A DNA stretch of 64,000 nt from Neopestalotiopsis rosae (taxonomy: Eukaryota > Ascomycota > Sordariomycetes > Amphisphaeriales > Sporocadaceae). The DNA lies in NCBI GenBank assembly GCA_023078685.1, contig JALGAS010000001.1, positions 7,812,001-7,876,000 on the forward strand. The letters are read 5' to 3'. Position 1 is the first letter of the stretch. Each line of letters opens with the position of its first letter. The position numbers and the translations under genes were made by a program. Positions 35,287 to 45,855 of the stretch are shown in pieces. The notes beneath the pieces were generated by a model. That model saw only the letters and a program-made list of their open reading frames with translations. It was not told the origin of the DNA and did no database searches.

Positions 35287-36762
35287 TCAGTTTTCGTACT
35301 CCCACCGTCCCAAAAGAAACATCTCGAATAGATCATACCAATCGTCGTAACCTTCCACAACTGCCGCACGTCTTCCGAGGAGAAGGTTCCCGTGCAGGAT
35401 CAAGGCAACTATGCAGAAGGCTACACTCTGATAGTAGGACAATGCGTGAAAACTGGGCGCACCGAAGTGAGAGTATATAAACATCGCGAGCAGTCCAAGC
35501 CCCAAGAGGACATGTTGGACAATCGAGAGAGCCAAAATCTGCCTCTCCAGTCTGAACAGCATGCAGATCTGTGTCCAAAGAAATAGGAAAATTGCAACAC
35601 TCGGGACGGGCATCCGAATGATCTGATCCAAGTTATGGTACAGCGGAATCAAACTGCAGAACCGCATCGAGGGTCGCCCTGATTCAACGTCAGGATCGAA
35701 GTCTATGCACTTTACTCTCAATTTCACACACAGCGTCAGTGCCAAGTATCCGAAACTGAGGGAAAGGAGCGTCCATGTGATGATGCGAAGTAGCTTGAGA
35801 ATCATTCTCCCTACGACGCCGGACTGCCGGACTCCAAAGGCATCGTCGACGCCGAGTTGTGCCAGATCGTCGTGGCGCGACCAGTGCTCTCTCCAATACA
35901 CCGCCTGCTGCTGGCCGTGGGCGGCAGAAAATGTGAGCTCTGGCGAGCCCACCTTCCACTCGGATAGATGCCTGGAGATGAACGCAAAGCTGTCCCAAAA
36001 GGCGGTGCCGTGTCCGTACCCATGAGGATCTTGTAGCTCCCGCATGCGCTCCTCGGCATCATCTTTTCTGTAGCAGCTTCCGATTCTCAAGTACATGTGC
36101 AGCATGGCCTGGACCATACTCACGATAATATCATCAAGGCTGCGCCTCTGAACGTAACCAGTGAAATTGGTCCGCATGAACTCGACCGTCGTCCAGTCCC
36201 GATTCAGGTCTGCCTCGGGAAGGTTGTACATCATGAGACGAATAGTGAGGACCTTTCGCCGCGGGTCAAAGCACGCACCAGACGGGGGAATGATCCTGCC
36301 CGCGTGACTCAAGCTCAGCGGTCCGGCCTTGTCGATGACCTCGATCTTGACAATGGCGTCGGTCGCCATGAAGACATTGTCCGCACCGCACACGGGCCGC
36401 GTGAGCAGGCCCGAGAAGAAGTCGTGGTCAATCATGGCCATGTAGTGCTCGAGGAAGCGCTCCAGCATGCTGCCGCGGCCGACAGCGCTGATGTTGACGG
36501 CGAAGCCGCGGGACCAGCGCTCTCTCGCGCTCTGGAGCCGGTGGCTGGACGTGGCCGTGTTGCGCGCGTACGAGTGCTCCGAGATGAGCTGCGACAGGCT
36601 CACGGCGCTGTGGCGGTCGGTGCCCGTCACGCGGACAAGGTCAAAGTTCTTGAGTGCCTCGGCGTCCTTCATCTCGCGCCAGGCATTGGCGCGTGTTCGC
36701 CAGTCGACAATAATCTTTTCCGCTCGCGCGCGGTCCATGGTAGTCGCAGGTGCGGCAGCCAT
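35287..36762 (-). CDS. SprT-like domain protein without active site, membrane-anchored
   Basis: A single exon encodes 491 residues. The N-terminal half resembles fungal SprT-like zinc peptidase domains: the lead-in LERFLEHYMAMIDHDFFSGLL (about 100-120), a helix MVQAMLHMYL (216-225), and YGHGTAFWDSF (249-259). In active members the helix reads LLHE-x2-HA, giving HExxH. Here the first His and the catalytic Glu are Gln218 and Ala219, while His222 and the third-ligand-type His251 remain, so proteolysis is unlikely. The C-terminal half has about four membrane helices (about 323-350, 387-405, 407-430 and 441-462). The combination of a dead SprT-like domain with a membrane tail is one I do not recognise as named. 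The gene is convergent with the BBE gene. Confidence 0.75.
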   Translation of the reverse strand: MAAAPATTMDRARAEKIIVDWRTRANAWREMKDAEALKNFDLVRVTGTDRHSAVSLSQLISEHSYARNTATSSHRLQSARERWSRGFAVNISAVGRGSMLERFLEHYMAMIDHDFFSGLLTRPVCGADNVFMATDAIVKIEVIDKAGPLSLSHAGRIIPPSGACFDPRRKVLTIRLMMYNLPEADLNRDWTTVEFMRTNFTGYVQRRSLDDIIVSMVQAMLHMYLRIGSCYRKDDAEERMRELQDPHGYGHGTAFWDSFAFISRHLSEWKVGSPELTFSAAHGQQQAVYWREHWSRHDDLAQLGVDDAFGVRQSGVVGRMILKLLRIITWTLLSLSFGYLALTLCVKLRVKCIDFDPDVESGRPSMRFCSLIPLYHNLDQIIRMPVPSVAIFLFLWTQICMLFRLERQILALSIVQHVLLGLGLLAMFIYSHFGAPSFHALSYYQSVAFCIVALILHGNLLLGRRAAVVEGYDDWYDLFEMFLLGRWEYEN

Positions 36763-37461
36763 TTTTGTCGACTTTTGCTCGACAAGTTGTTCAAGACTGT
36801 ATAATGCTGGTCTGAAACTATGTTGTAAGCTGAAAGCTGTGCAGCATTGTACTGAGCCAAGTCTTCTTCATGTTTATCCCCGTCTGGCCGGAATAGTTAT
36901 AAACGTTTTGATTCAAATTGCATGACAAAGCATTGTTCTACAAAACATTGTTACAAGTGTGCTTTTTGGCGGCAGTGGGATGAACTAGTACGTGCCAAGC
37001 TGTATATGACAACAAGTTATGTGACAAGTCGGCATGGTCGCAAAAGAAGGCAATGTGCCAAATATATTTTTCTTTGTCTGCGACGTGTTCTGGCAGTGAA
37101 GGAATATCACAATGGCATTGCACCTCTTTGTTGACGGGTATATGTCAGTAAAAAGCCATACAAAGACAATGTCAATAACGGGGCCATGTAACAAAGAAGC
37201 ACAGGAGCTTGTATATAATGTCTTCTGTCGAGCCACTTTGCCAAGACTCTTGATGTTGTTCGAGAAACGTGCGACTTCCAGCTTGTTCTCGTCAAGGTTG
37301 AGCCGAAGAGATTGTGTCGTAACATTCCTTTAGTGTGGTGTACAATTCGTTAATTGACGGCCGGACCGTTGATTTTTCGTTGACACTATATACGACACTT
37401 GATTCTCAAGTGCACATATTCTTTCCAAGCCTGATGAGTATTTTCAATTCTTCATCTCATC
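36763..37461. other. intergenic between divergent genes
   Basis: Nearly 700 AT-rich bases lie between the SprT-like gene and the small membrane-protein gene. They contain both promoters. Nothing else is recognised. Confidence 0.5.
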
Positions 37462-38073
37462 ATGGATACACTGCTAGAGACCGCCAATCGTCGACACAGC
37501 CGAATGGCTTTGATGGCGGCAAGATCCCGAAGCATGCCGCCGACTTCTGTGCGTCAGGCTCGATCACCCGAGAGGAACATTCCGTCGTTTCTCCAAAGTG
37601 TTCGCAGTGATGATTCGACTGAAAAAGGTCCACCCAGCCCAGAAAATCGGCGTTCTGACACTTCAGGCAGTTACCATATTGCGTCTCGTCGTGTATCCAG
37701 ACTTGGTAAGTCCGTTCATTTTCAAAGGAATTCACCTCTGGTCATTCTGCTGCAGACCGACGGCAATTCTAGCCGGTACAGTCTAGTTCGCGGCAATGAA
37801 CTGGTCAAGGCTGGGGGACAAGGAGCCGATTCCGAAAAGCCATTTCCTCCGCCACCATCTGATGTGCGAATGTCGCCGGTCAATAATATTGGCGGATTGG
37901 ATCCAGCTACGTCGCAAGACATGTATGGACAGAGCGATTTCGACTTGGAGGCACAAAAGGAGAGAATTGAGAGGAACCGCTTCTGGATTCTAGCTGTTTT
38001 TACCGTGATTACAGGACTGGGCACAATTATGCTCGTCTTTGTAGAACTCTCTGATTTCTTCTCTGATGATTGA
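37462..38073 (+). CDS. small protein with C-terminal membrane anchor
   Basis: A single open frame of 203 residues is not assigned to a family. The N-terminal 170 residues are basic, Ser/Pro-rich and probably disordered, with RS and SP dipeptides that suit phosphorylation. One hydrophobic helix lies near the end (FWILAVFTVITGLGTIMLVFV), followed by a short acidic tail, SDFFSDD. This is a tail-anchored or single-pass layout with the bulk in the cytosol. A GTAAGT...CTGCAG pair at 37706-37755 resembles an intron of 50 bases. Its removal would bring a TAG in frame immediately and delete the membrane helix, so the unspliced form is taken as the gene. It is divergent from the SprT-like membrane protein. 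Confidence 0.6.
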   Translation: MDTLLETANRRHSRMALMAARSRSMPPTSVRQARSPERNIPSFLQSVRSDDSTEKGPPSPENRRSDTSGSYHIASRRVSRLGKSVHFQRNSPLVILLQTDGNSSRYSLVRGNELVKAGGQGADSEKPFPPPPSDVRMSPVNNIGGLDPATSQDMYGQSDFDLEAQKERIERNRFWILAVFTVITGLGTIMLVFVELSDFFSDD

Positions 38074-39341
38074 GACTAGAGAGATCCATCTGGTAGGAAG
38101 AACCTCAGTAGTGAGCACAAGGACCAATCGTAGGAATTAGGCAGCTCGCTAAGTAAATAAATGAAGCGATCAAGTCCAAATACAAGCGGAAAATAATAGA
38201 TGAGCTCTTGATCATGCATGAAAATGTATCTGGGTGAAATACTGAGTGTGATACGTAAGTCTTTGGCAATCCAATCTCTTTCTGTATGAGACAAAAGGAT
38301 GTGATAAACAAACAGGATTGAAATCCCGTCTCATATGACTTAATGGTGCTATACCTGCGTTACACTATGGGGACACTGCAGCGTATTCGCGCGAAAGTCT
38401 CATGTTATGTATCTTTCTCCTATCTTGGCTGTCGGTCGGGTTCTGGTTTTTTACAGCTACAGTCGCCGGGAGAGCACCAAAGATCGCGCCAAGGATCTCA
38501 AAACCAGCCACATCTGACTTGAACTCCTCGGCGAAGTTCTTCGCACCGCCAGCAGAGGATCGAGTCTCCCAGGCTACGATCAAGATGGACTCTGAATCCG
38601 TGATAAATGTTTTTACACATGCGCAAATATGGTTAAATCCAGAGTTACAGTGCGTCGCGCTGATCTCGAGGCACACAGCAGCTTAAAGTTGAGTTGTAGG
38701 TGAACAGGGATTTAGGCGTAGCATTGCACTGATGTGCGCAGGTGGTCCCACTAGAAGCTGGGCGAGGCGGCCCGGATGTACCCGTGGTCCTAGGAATTAA
38801 ACCCCCTAACTGAGGGCCCCTTAGGGGCTATTGATGCTTGATCGGCCCCACGGGTAGTGCCCAGCGGCCATTTTCCCAAATCATGACCAACGTTAATTTC
38901 TTATTACTCTATCGGGCGACGCCAAGGCAGTATAGCGCTTATCATTGGCGAAGGGCGATATCTCGTTGCACCAGGCTGTATGTTTTTGCAGTGCTGATAA
39001 TTGACAGTAAGTGACTCGTCGATCGGTGGGTGTATTATATATTAGAACATTCCAACTGCGCCGCCCGCTGAGATGAATGGCAGCCGTGTACGTACACATG
39101 AACTCTGCTGCAACCCATCTACGGCTGTGTTCGTCATGATTTGCTATCGGCCTAAAGGGCATCTAGTACAGTTTTGTTGACTTTCGTTGACCAGTTGTGT
39201 AGCTGAGTCTTGATGTTCCCCGTCCGCTACAGAGAATCTCACTGTAGAACCCAGCAATGCGGCCGCGAGCCGATTGGTACTACATGTGCAGTCTTAGAGC
39301 GCAATGCGCTTGGGCGCTGGCAAGACAGGCGAACCGCAGTG
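38074..39341. other. intergenic, convergent gene ends
   Basis: About 1.3 kb lies between the stops of two convergent small membrane-protein genes. GC-rich patches occur near 38760-38880. I see nothing supportable. Confidence 0.5.
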
Positions 39342-40065
39342 TCACTGCTTGATAAGCTCCACTGTGCTTGCTGGTTGCTTTGCAGCCTTCTTCTTATTTC
39401 TCCACCGCCAAAGGAAAATACACGCCGCAACGAGGACGATGACACCCGCTATTATGCTGCCGGCCTCGATGCCAGCCTTGGCACTTTTGCTGAGCGAGTT
39501 GTCCTTTGTCGTGGGGTAGCAGGGTGTGTCTCCAGCCTGTTTTTGGGAGGGCGAGAAGAGCCCACGGGTTAGCTCTCGTGCCAGAAGCTGGGTGAGATGG
39601 TTGAGGGGAGAGTATTACCTGCAGTGTCCACTCTTCAGTGGTGTGGATGGATACGATCGTTCCCTTGTACGCTCCGTCGATACCAAATACGTATTTATCA
39701 CCCGAGGTAAGGTTGAAATTGCAATCGTATTTCCAGGTGTACGAGGTTATGTCTGCGTCATAGGATGCTATTCCGGGTGTGAGTCAGTCTAAGGCAGCGA
39801 CTTGGGCGCAACTGAACGGAGTGAGTAGCAGCATACTGTTAAAAATCAAGTTGTCAGACGAAGGATAGGCATTTGTTCCAAATGGCAGCCATATCTGAAC
39901 AACATACGTGTCCGGGTCCCAGGTGTCGTCGCTGTCGTACTTCCAGTTAAATGTGACCGTCTGGTTTTCAACCACGTCCCATTCTGTATTGGTGAAGTGC
40001 ACTGCCCGTGAGACCTGCACCAGTCCCACAAGAAGGCACAGCGTGGTGCGCAGGAACGACACCAT
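39342..40065 (-). CDS. small type I membrane protein, secreted ectodomain
   Basis: Three exons are inferred: 39837-40065, 39619-39767 and 39342-39536. The introns are 69 and 82 bases and the product is 190 residues. A signal peptide (about 1-21, ending SRA) precedes an ectodomain of about 120 residues. This is rich in Trp, Tyr, Asp and Thr, with few cysteines and the repeated theme T-x-NWKYD / TWKYD, suggesting a beta-sandwich. One membrane helix follows (AGSIIAGVIVLVAACIFLW), then a basic tail (RWRNKKKAAK). The gene is only apparent after splicing; both joins keep frame and the third exon alone carries the anchor. Fungi have many such single-pass proteins of unknown function. An Ig-like or KRE9-like fold is possible but not shown. 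Confidence 0.7.
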
Positions 40066-41528
40066 TGCAAGTGGTTGTAGGAGGTTACTGCTAGTCGTAT
40101 CCTATGCAAGAGAAGTGGCGCACCCTGCCATTAGAGACGTGGTGCATATATAAGCGGTCAAAGTCGAAAGCACTCGGGCGTTGGGAATGCGCATGGGAAA
40201 AGAAACAACGGAACCCCGGACGCGGTGGTCCTCGTTGGTTGTTCTGAATTGTTCTGCCGCGGTTGATTTGGCGCAAAATGAGACTGATGGAACTGCATGA
40301 TCTGATCCGTAAATGACCCTGTAAATGGTCCTGAGAATGGGCGCGGCTAGAGTCATGAGACCCCAGTGGGTTCTAAATGGGCGAGTCGGGACTGGAGTGC
40401 CCCGGGCCAGTCTCCATTGAAACTGACAACGGTGAGCTAGCTATACTGAATGAATGCCAAGCTTAGCTTACGAAGCCTCATCTCCGCAAGGCCCCCAATG
40501 AGGGTAAATTCTAGCAGTCTGGGGCCTCCATGGGGCACCACAAAGTACCTAGAAGTACCCTGTGGAGCAGGGCTCACATCGCTAAATGCGGGTGAACCCT
40601 TGAAGGGGTGGGGCTCTGGTGGGACTTTTTATATCGGATACACAGGAAATAAGCAACTTAACCTTGTGTCGATTTCTAATTTTTTTGTGGCTATATGAAA
40701 TCCCCAGCCGAATAGAGTTAAACAAGTACGTGGATACCAATGGTGGATTCCATTCATGAAAATATTCCGCCTCCATCAAGCCTTTGATACCGCGGCAAGT
40801 GCCTGAGTTGGTCAGGTCGGCTTTGATCCGATGTCCAGTGGTCAGGTCAACCCGTCCTTTCCCGGTCGCCGCCCCATACTACAGTAAGGGCCGACAACAA
40901 GTGAATGCTGATTAATGGTTCAATATCGTGACCAAGCCTTATCCTGCTACCGGGCTCATTCTGGACTTGGTGGAAAGATCACCCGTGTTAAGAGAACTAA
41001 AACATGCTCATACTCAAGGACGTCGACTGTGCCCACGAGATGGACTCTTTAGGTAGTCATAAGCCTCCGCACCGAGGCTGATTTCCACCAAAACTCTCTA
41101 CTTTCGAATGGCTCCAGATGCAACAACTAGTCTTCTCAAAATTAGATGAATTTACTCGAGAAATGTATGAGAAGAGAGTGGCAAATTTGTGCAGGACCAG
41201 ATTATCCTCCTGAAGGCGATTGAATCTTGTGGCCGGTTAGTGTACCTAGGTAGTCTTGGAACGTGCTTCCATTCTCGCTAGAGCAGAGGTAGGTGATTCA
41301 GTAGCCTGTAGCTGACGGTATCGTCTTGTAAGGTCAAGGTTGCGCAGGAAAATCAGTGGTATCAAATATATGCATCTGCAATTATACTTAAGATTAACAA
41401 TTACTATTGAAGTGCTCTATCCATTCTGACTGAGGCATCATCACGTCACTATTCTAGTTGCAAGCCAAATATGGGTTGGGCTGATTCAAGCCTTGACCGA
41501 GGTGTGATCTCTCCTCTGCAACTCTTTA
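40066..41528. other. intergenic
   Basis: About 1.5 kb lies between two minus-strand genes. It holds the promoter of the small type I membrane protein and the 3' flank of the chitinase. No other gene is seen. Confidence 0.5.
40146..40153 (-). promoter_or_regulatory. TATA-like element
   Basis: A TATATA-type sequence lies about 80 bases upstream of the ATG of the type I membrane protein gene, a usual place for a fungal TATA box. It is read by eye only. Confidence 0.4.
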
Positions 41529-44500
41529 TTACGGACTCTTGATGGCCATAGCTTCAAAGTTGAAGAAGCAGTCGGGGAAGACAACACGGTTAGACGGATC
41601 GTAGGAGGTTGGGAACTCGGCTTCGCCAGTGTCGGTTGGGTTCTGCCAACAATTGTAGTTGCTGATGATGGCTGCCTCGATATCCGTCACGTACTTCGTG
41701 AACACGCCCAGCGCATCGTCATCCGCGTCCCAAACTTCCACATATGATAGCTCATATCCGTTCTGACCCGAGAAAATGACGTTCTCATAGGTGCCAAATC
41801 CAATGCACATCTAGCAGGATATCTATGTTTAGCTTCAAAATCCCCGTGACAATCGTATAACAGTAATAGGAACAGTATGGAGAACTAAAAGAAGAAAACG
41901 TATGCACTCACATCGTCGTACCAAATCATGACTCCGTTGCCGATATTGTTACAGTCGTCCTCGCTCGTGTATTCGTTATCGCCGTACACAAAGGAGTAGC
42001 CCTGCGAGTATCCACCACTGGACGATCCGGCCTTCATCGACGCGATGACGAGATAAGCGTTCTGTGCATTATATATGATTAGCATGGTCTAAACCAGCAG
42101 GGGAAGGCTCAGCTTTATCGCAATAGGGGAGGAGGTATAATTACCATGGTTTGACGAAACCCTTCATCGATGGCTTTGATAGTCCAGGTGACGATGCGGT
42201 TGTCCAAGAAAGCGCCATTCTTGAAGGCAGTTTCGATTTTGCTTATGTCTGCGCCAGCGGCTGGATTCAAAATGCTGTCGACAGTCTCGTTGAGCGCTTC
42301 GAAGACACCCACGATAGCCGTGCCCAATAGTTCGCCTAGCTCTCCCGAGGTGTCATCGTCCTCGTCAGTGCTGAGCGCCGTATCGGCGAACATGGCAGCG
42401 AATGCGGCTAAGCCGTCACTGGCGGCGCCCAGTGCGTCCAATTCAAAGTCACCCACAAAAGTGCCAACGCCAGCTAGGGTCGTTAGCACACCTCCAAGGA
42501 TCGAGTATAGGGCATCGAGCTCCGCGTCTGGCGCGGCAAAGGCGTCGGCGATCTCATCGAGGTTTGACAGCGCCGTGAGTTGGGCATACTCCAGGATCAA
42601 GTCATGAAAGGTCGAGTACAGATGGAAGAAATTGTAGATCGATTGGTGGATGAAGAAGGCTGATCTCGGGCAGTAAGTGTCGCATTCTCTGGGCGCAGCG
42701 CAGGTGCTGTCCTTGATGTCGGTACAGTCGAAGACAGAGCCACCCGGCGTGTCACCGCAACCGACCGTGGTCTCAAAGAATGTCAGCATCCAAGCGGCTG
42801 TGCCATTAGTCTGTAAACCTTCGTCAAGGTATTCTCCAGCGCCGCTGACTTCCCAAGTGTTGCTGACGATGGCGCCAGCCTCTTCAATGGTTGTCTTCTC
42901 TTCCGAAGTCGTATAGGTCAGTCCACAGATTTGGTTACTTGAGGCACTGACTGCATGACCCGTGAGGTCGAGAGTCAGCTCCAGCCCAGTGCTTCCATCA
43001 ATGTCTTGGAGGTCGATAGCCCAGTCCGAGGTCCCGAGAAAGTTGAGTGCCTGGTAAACCTCGATACGGACGGCCTTGTTGTCATCATCCATGTAGGCAA
43101 CCCAGTTGTCGTCCCAGGTCACGATATTCGAGTAGCTTTCTTCATCCAGAGTGGATGTGCTGGAAATGCTTGAGTTGTCGATGATACTCTGGATCTCCAT
43201 GTTGGAAATATAACCAGAAGTGTTGGTACAGATACCCGCTTCAGCGCCCGAGTCAGGTCCGGTAAAGGTACAATCAGGTCCTAGAGCAATTAAATTATAT
43301 CAGCGATGTTCTTCCTTTCGGCTGCGTGATTCACTGAGTGCATACCTGTACACGAGCTGTCGGTCATTTGAAAGGAGCGACCATAGCTGGATACACCCAC
43401 GGCAATCGACTCAGCTTGGACGCCAGCCTTGGTAATCATTGCCAGGGCCGTGTATGTCTCAGTCAAGTTAACTTATCTGAAGGTTAGCATACGATAGAAA
43501 TAAAACAGCACAGGCCTATGGGCTTACCGTGACTCCGAAGACAACTTCCACTGGAGCATCCTTCTGCTGCATAAGTCGACTCGTAGTCCCATTGGCCATG
43601 AAGGTCATCTGCTATTGTCAGCAAAGCTATTCAAACCGATCATGGTAGAATATGTAACTCACAGGTCATGTAGACGATGTAGCTCACCACTTCCGACATC
43701 TCTTGGATCAAGAACTGTTTCAAGTACCAGTAGGAGGCGGGTGCGGCAAACGACAAAGACTTATCATCGTCCAGGGCTTCACGGAGATCTGTCAGAGTAT
43801 TGAGGTAGTTGAGGCCTTCGTCATCTCCACCGGCAGGGATTCCATCAATGTCAGGCTCTCCTGGGTATTCCCAGTCGAAATCAACACCATCCAGACCATT
43901 CTAAGAAGAAAGTCAATGTCATGCTCATGAATTCCACTTTGGGCCAGGAAAGTGGTAGTGGACTCACATCATTGACGAAAGCGACAACATTAGCAATCAG
44001 AGTGGCCCGGTTGTCGTCGGTAGTACCCTCGCGGAAGATGTGGTATGTGGAGGGGTCGGTCGAAAAGGCCCAGCCACCAATCGAAACAATTCGCTTATAC
44101 GTGGTCATGCCCAAAAAGATCTCCCACTGGAACAACTGGTCATCGCTGATGACAACATCAAAGTCTTCAGTCAAATTGGCAAAGCCAAAGTGCACGTGAG
44201 TGTAGTCGCTGGGTATGTCGGATGCTTCCAGGTTTAGGCAAGGGCGATTCCAGTTGGAGCCCATGAAATAACCAATCTTGAAGAATTCATCTGGGGGCAG
44301 TTTGTTATTGGTGATTTCCGTACCGCAGTTGGATATGCAGCCGTTGTCACCAGCCGCGGCCGTTCCGGGTGCTCCTGTGGTCGAGTTCGAAATAGTGCAG
44401 AACTCAGCGGTGACGCCGCATTGGCCCTAAATGGATGGTCAAACGTCAGCAATGCTTCGGCCCATCGGGGGATAGAAATTCGAGATAACATACCCAAACA

Positions 44501-45855
44501 TCACAGCATGCATTCAAAGTGCATGGATTCAGGTCTGCCAAGTCCTCGTCACTGTCTGGGGCCTCTGTGCCAGGGACTTGAGGACCACATTCGGCATTGG
44601 AGATACTAGCCGGCATGGGAGCATCTCCATCGCTCAAACAAATGTTCATGTCGGCAAGGAGATCATCACAACCCATCCAGCCCCAAGTATTCTCGTTGAA
44701 TTCCTCAATCTCGTCAACAGTGAGAGTCCAAGCGGCAGCGAGCGCTGAGCAGGTGTCACCAGACGCGACATAGTAGGTATAACAAGTGCCATTATCGTAT
44801 GCCGAAGGGGACAAGTCCGGAAGGGTGCCAGCCGTGCAGCATACCCACTGCCCGACTGCCAATGTTGAGCACAAGTCGGAGGCGGTATTGTATGAGTAGA
44901 ACTCGGCCGATGTGATACCACATTCGGCCGTCAGAACATCGCAGTAGTCACCATAGCCAACCTGGATCGCTGTGCAGTCTCCTGACGAGGTGGCACGGGC
45001 TTCAAGTCCTGTCGGAGTGCCCCGAGCTTTCTTAGTGGAGGAAGGCGTTGTCAAGGGAGTTTGGTATAGCGTGATGGACTCGACAGACTCAGAAGCTCCG
45101 TCAAGAGTGACGCACTCGGCTTTGTTCCACGATGCGAGAGCGCTCTGAACAGTTCCCAGGTCGATAGTTGTGGGATCGGCATATGCAATAACGCCGAGGA
45201 CTCCGCGAGCACTTCTCTCCTGGCCACAAACTTGCATAACAACAACGTCTGCTGTGGATGAGTTGCTGAAAGTGTCGATCAATTGCTGGAGAAGCTCGTC
45301 GGTGGAGGTGCTGTCGATACGCTCGCCGGCGAAGACGCCGACGGCTGCCCCATCACTATACGCAACCGAAAGTGTCTGGGTCTCTGTCTGGAGTTGATTA
45401 CGGAGCGCTGTAGCAGCCGACACAACCCCAGAGTTCAAAGTAGCGCCGTTGCTGCCGGTGGAAAGAATTTCAAGGTCAACAACATCCGTCGTGCTTGTTA
45501 GCCACGAAGATACGGTAGTATTGGCAGTCTCAGTGTCATTATTGTAGCTTGCTCGAGGTGAGTGGCTGAAGGTGGATCGTTTGACCACGCTGTCCGTTGT
45601 ATTGGCAGTGCAAGCACCGAGGCGGACAGTCGTATCGTGACTATTGAGGTCGTTGAACACGTTGAAGTTGACAAGCATGGTCTCATTGCAACGGCTCAGG
45701 CGGTCGACCGATGAGTAAACGTTCCAATTGCTAGAGGAAGCGCCTAGGACGTCACAGGTCTCTGGGCACCAGTTCCGCTGGCGTCGGGCCCAAGTCTGTT
45801 CAGTACAGAGACCCAGGAGCAGAGCTGCCCCGTGGGCCACGGAAAGACCCTTCAT
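41529..45855 (-). CDS. GH18 chitinase with LysM and CBM18 modules (subgroup C)
   Basis: Eight exons are inferred: 44494-45855, 43968-44426, 43663-43900, 43528-43608, 43346-43471, 42145-43280, 41912-42061 and 41529-41810. All joins are in frame and the product is 1277 residues. Modules in order: signal peptide (about 1-23), an N-terminal Cys-containing region, two LysM-like repeats (about 294-340 and 358-407), a CBM18 chitin-binding motif (about 445-465, CCDVWGQCG), then a GH18 barrel. The catalytic DGVDFDWEYP has Glu618 as the acid/base and is intact; SIGGW and MTYDLHGQWDY are also present. A long C-terminal region of over 450 residues follows. This architecture is that of fungal subgroup C chitinases, often labelled killer-toxin-like because of similarity to a yeast toxin chitinase subunit. 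Binding and degrading chitin of self or prey walls is the supported role. Confidence 0.93.

Noticed and set aside
36097..36804. A 235-codon plus-strand open frame
   Set aside because: It is antisense to the SprT-like gene in a GC-rich part, with low-complexity Val/Arg/Ala content.
41529..45855. Calling the chitinase a killer toxin
   Set aside because: The similarity is limited to the shared chitinase architecture. The sequence supports a LysM/CBM18/GH18 chitinase only.
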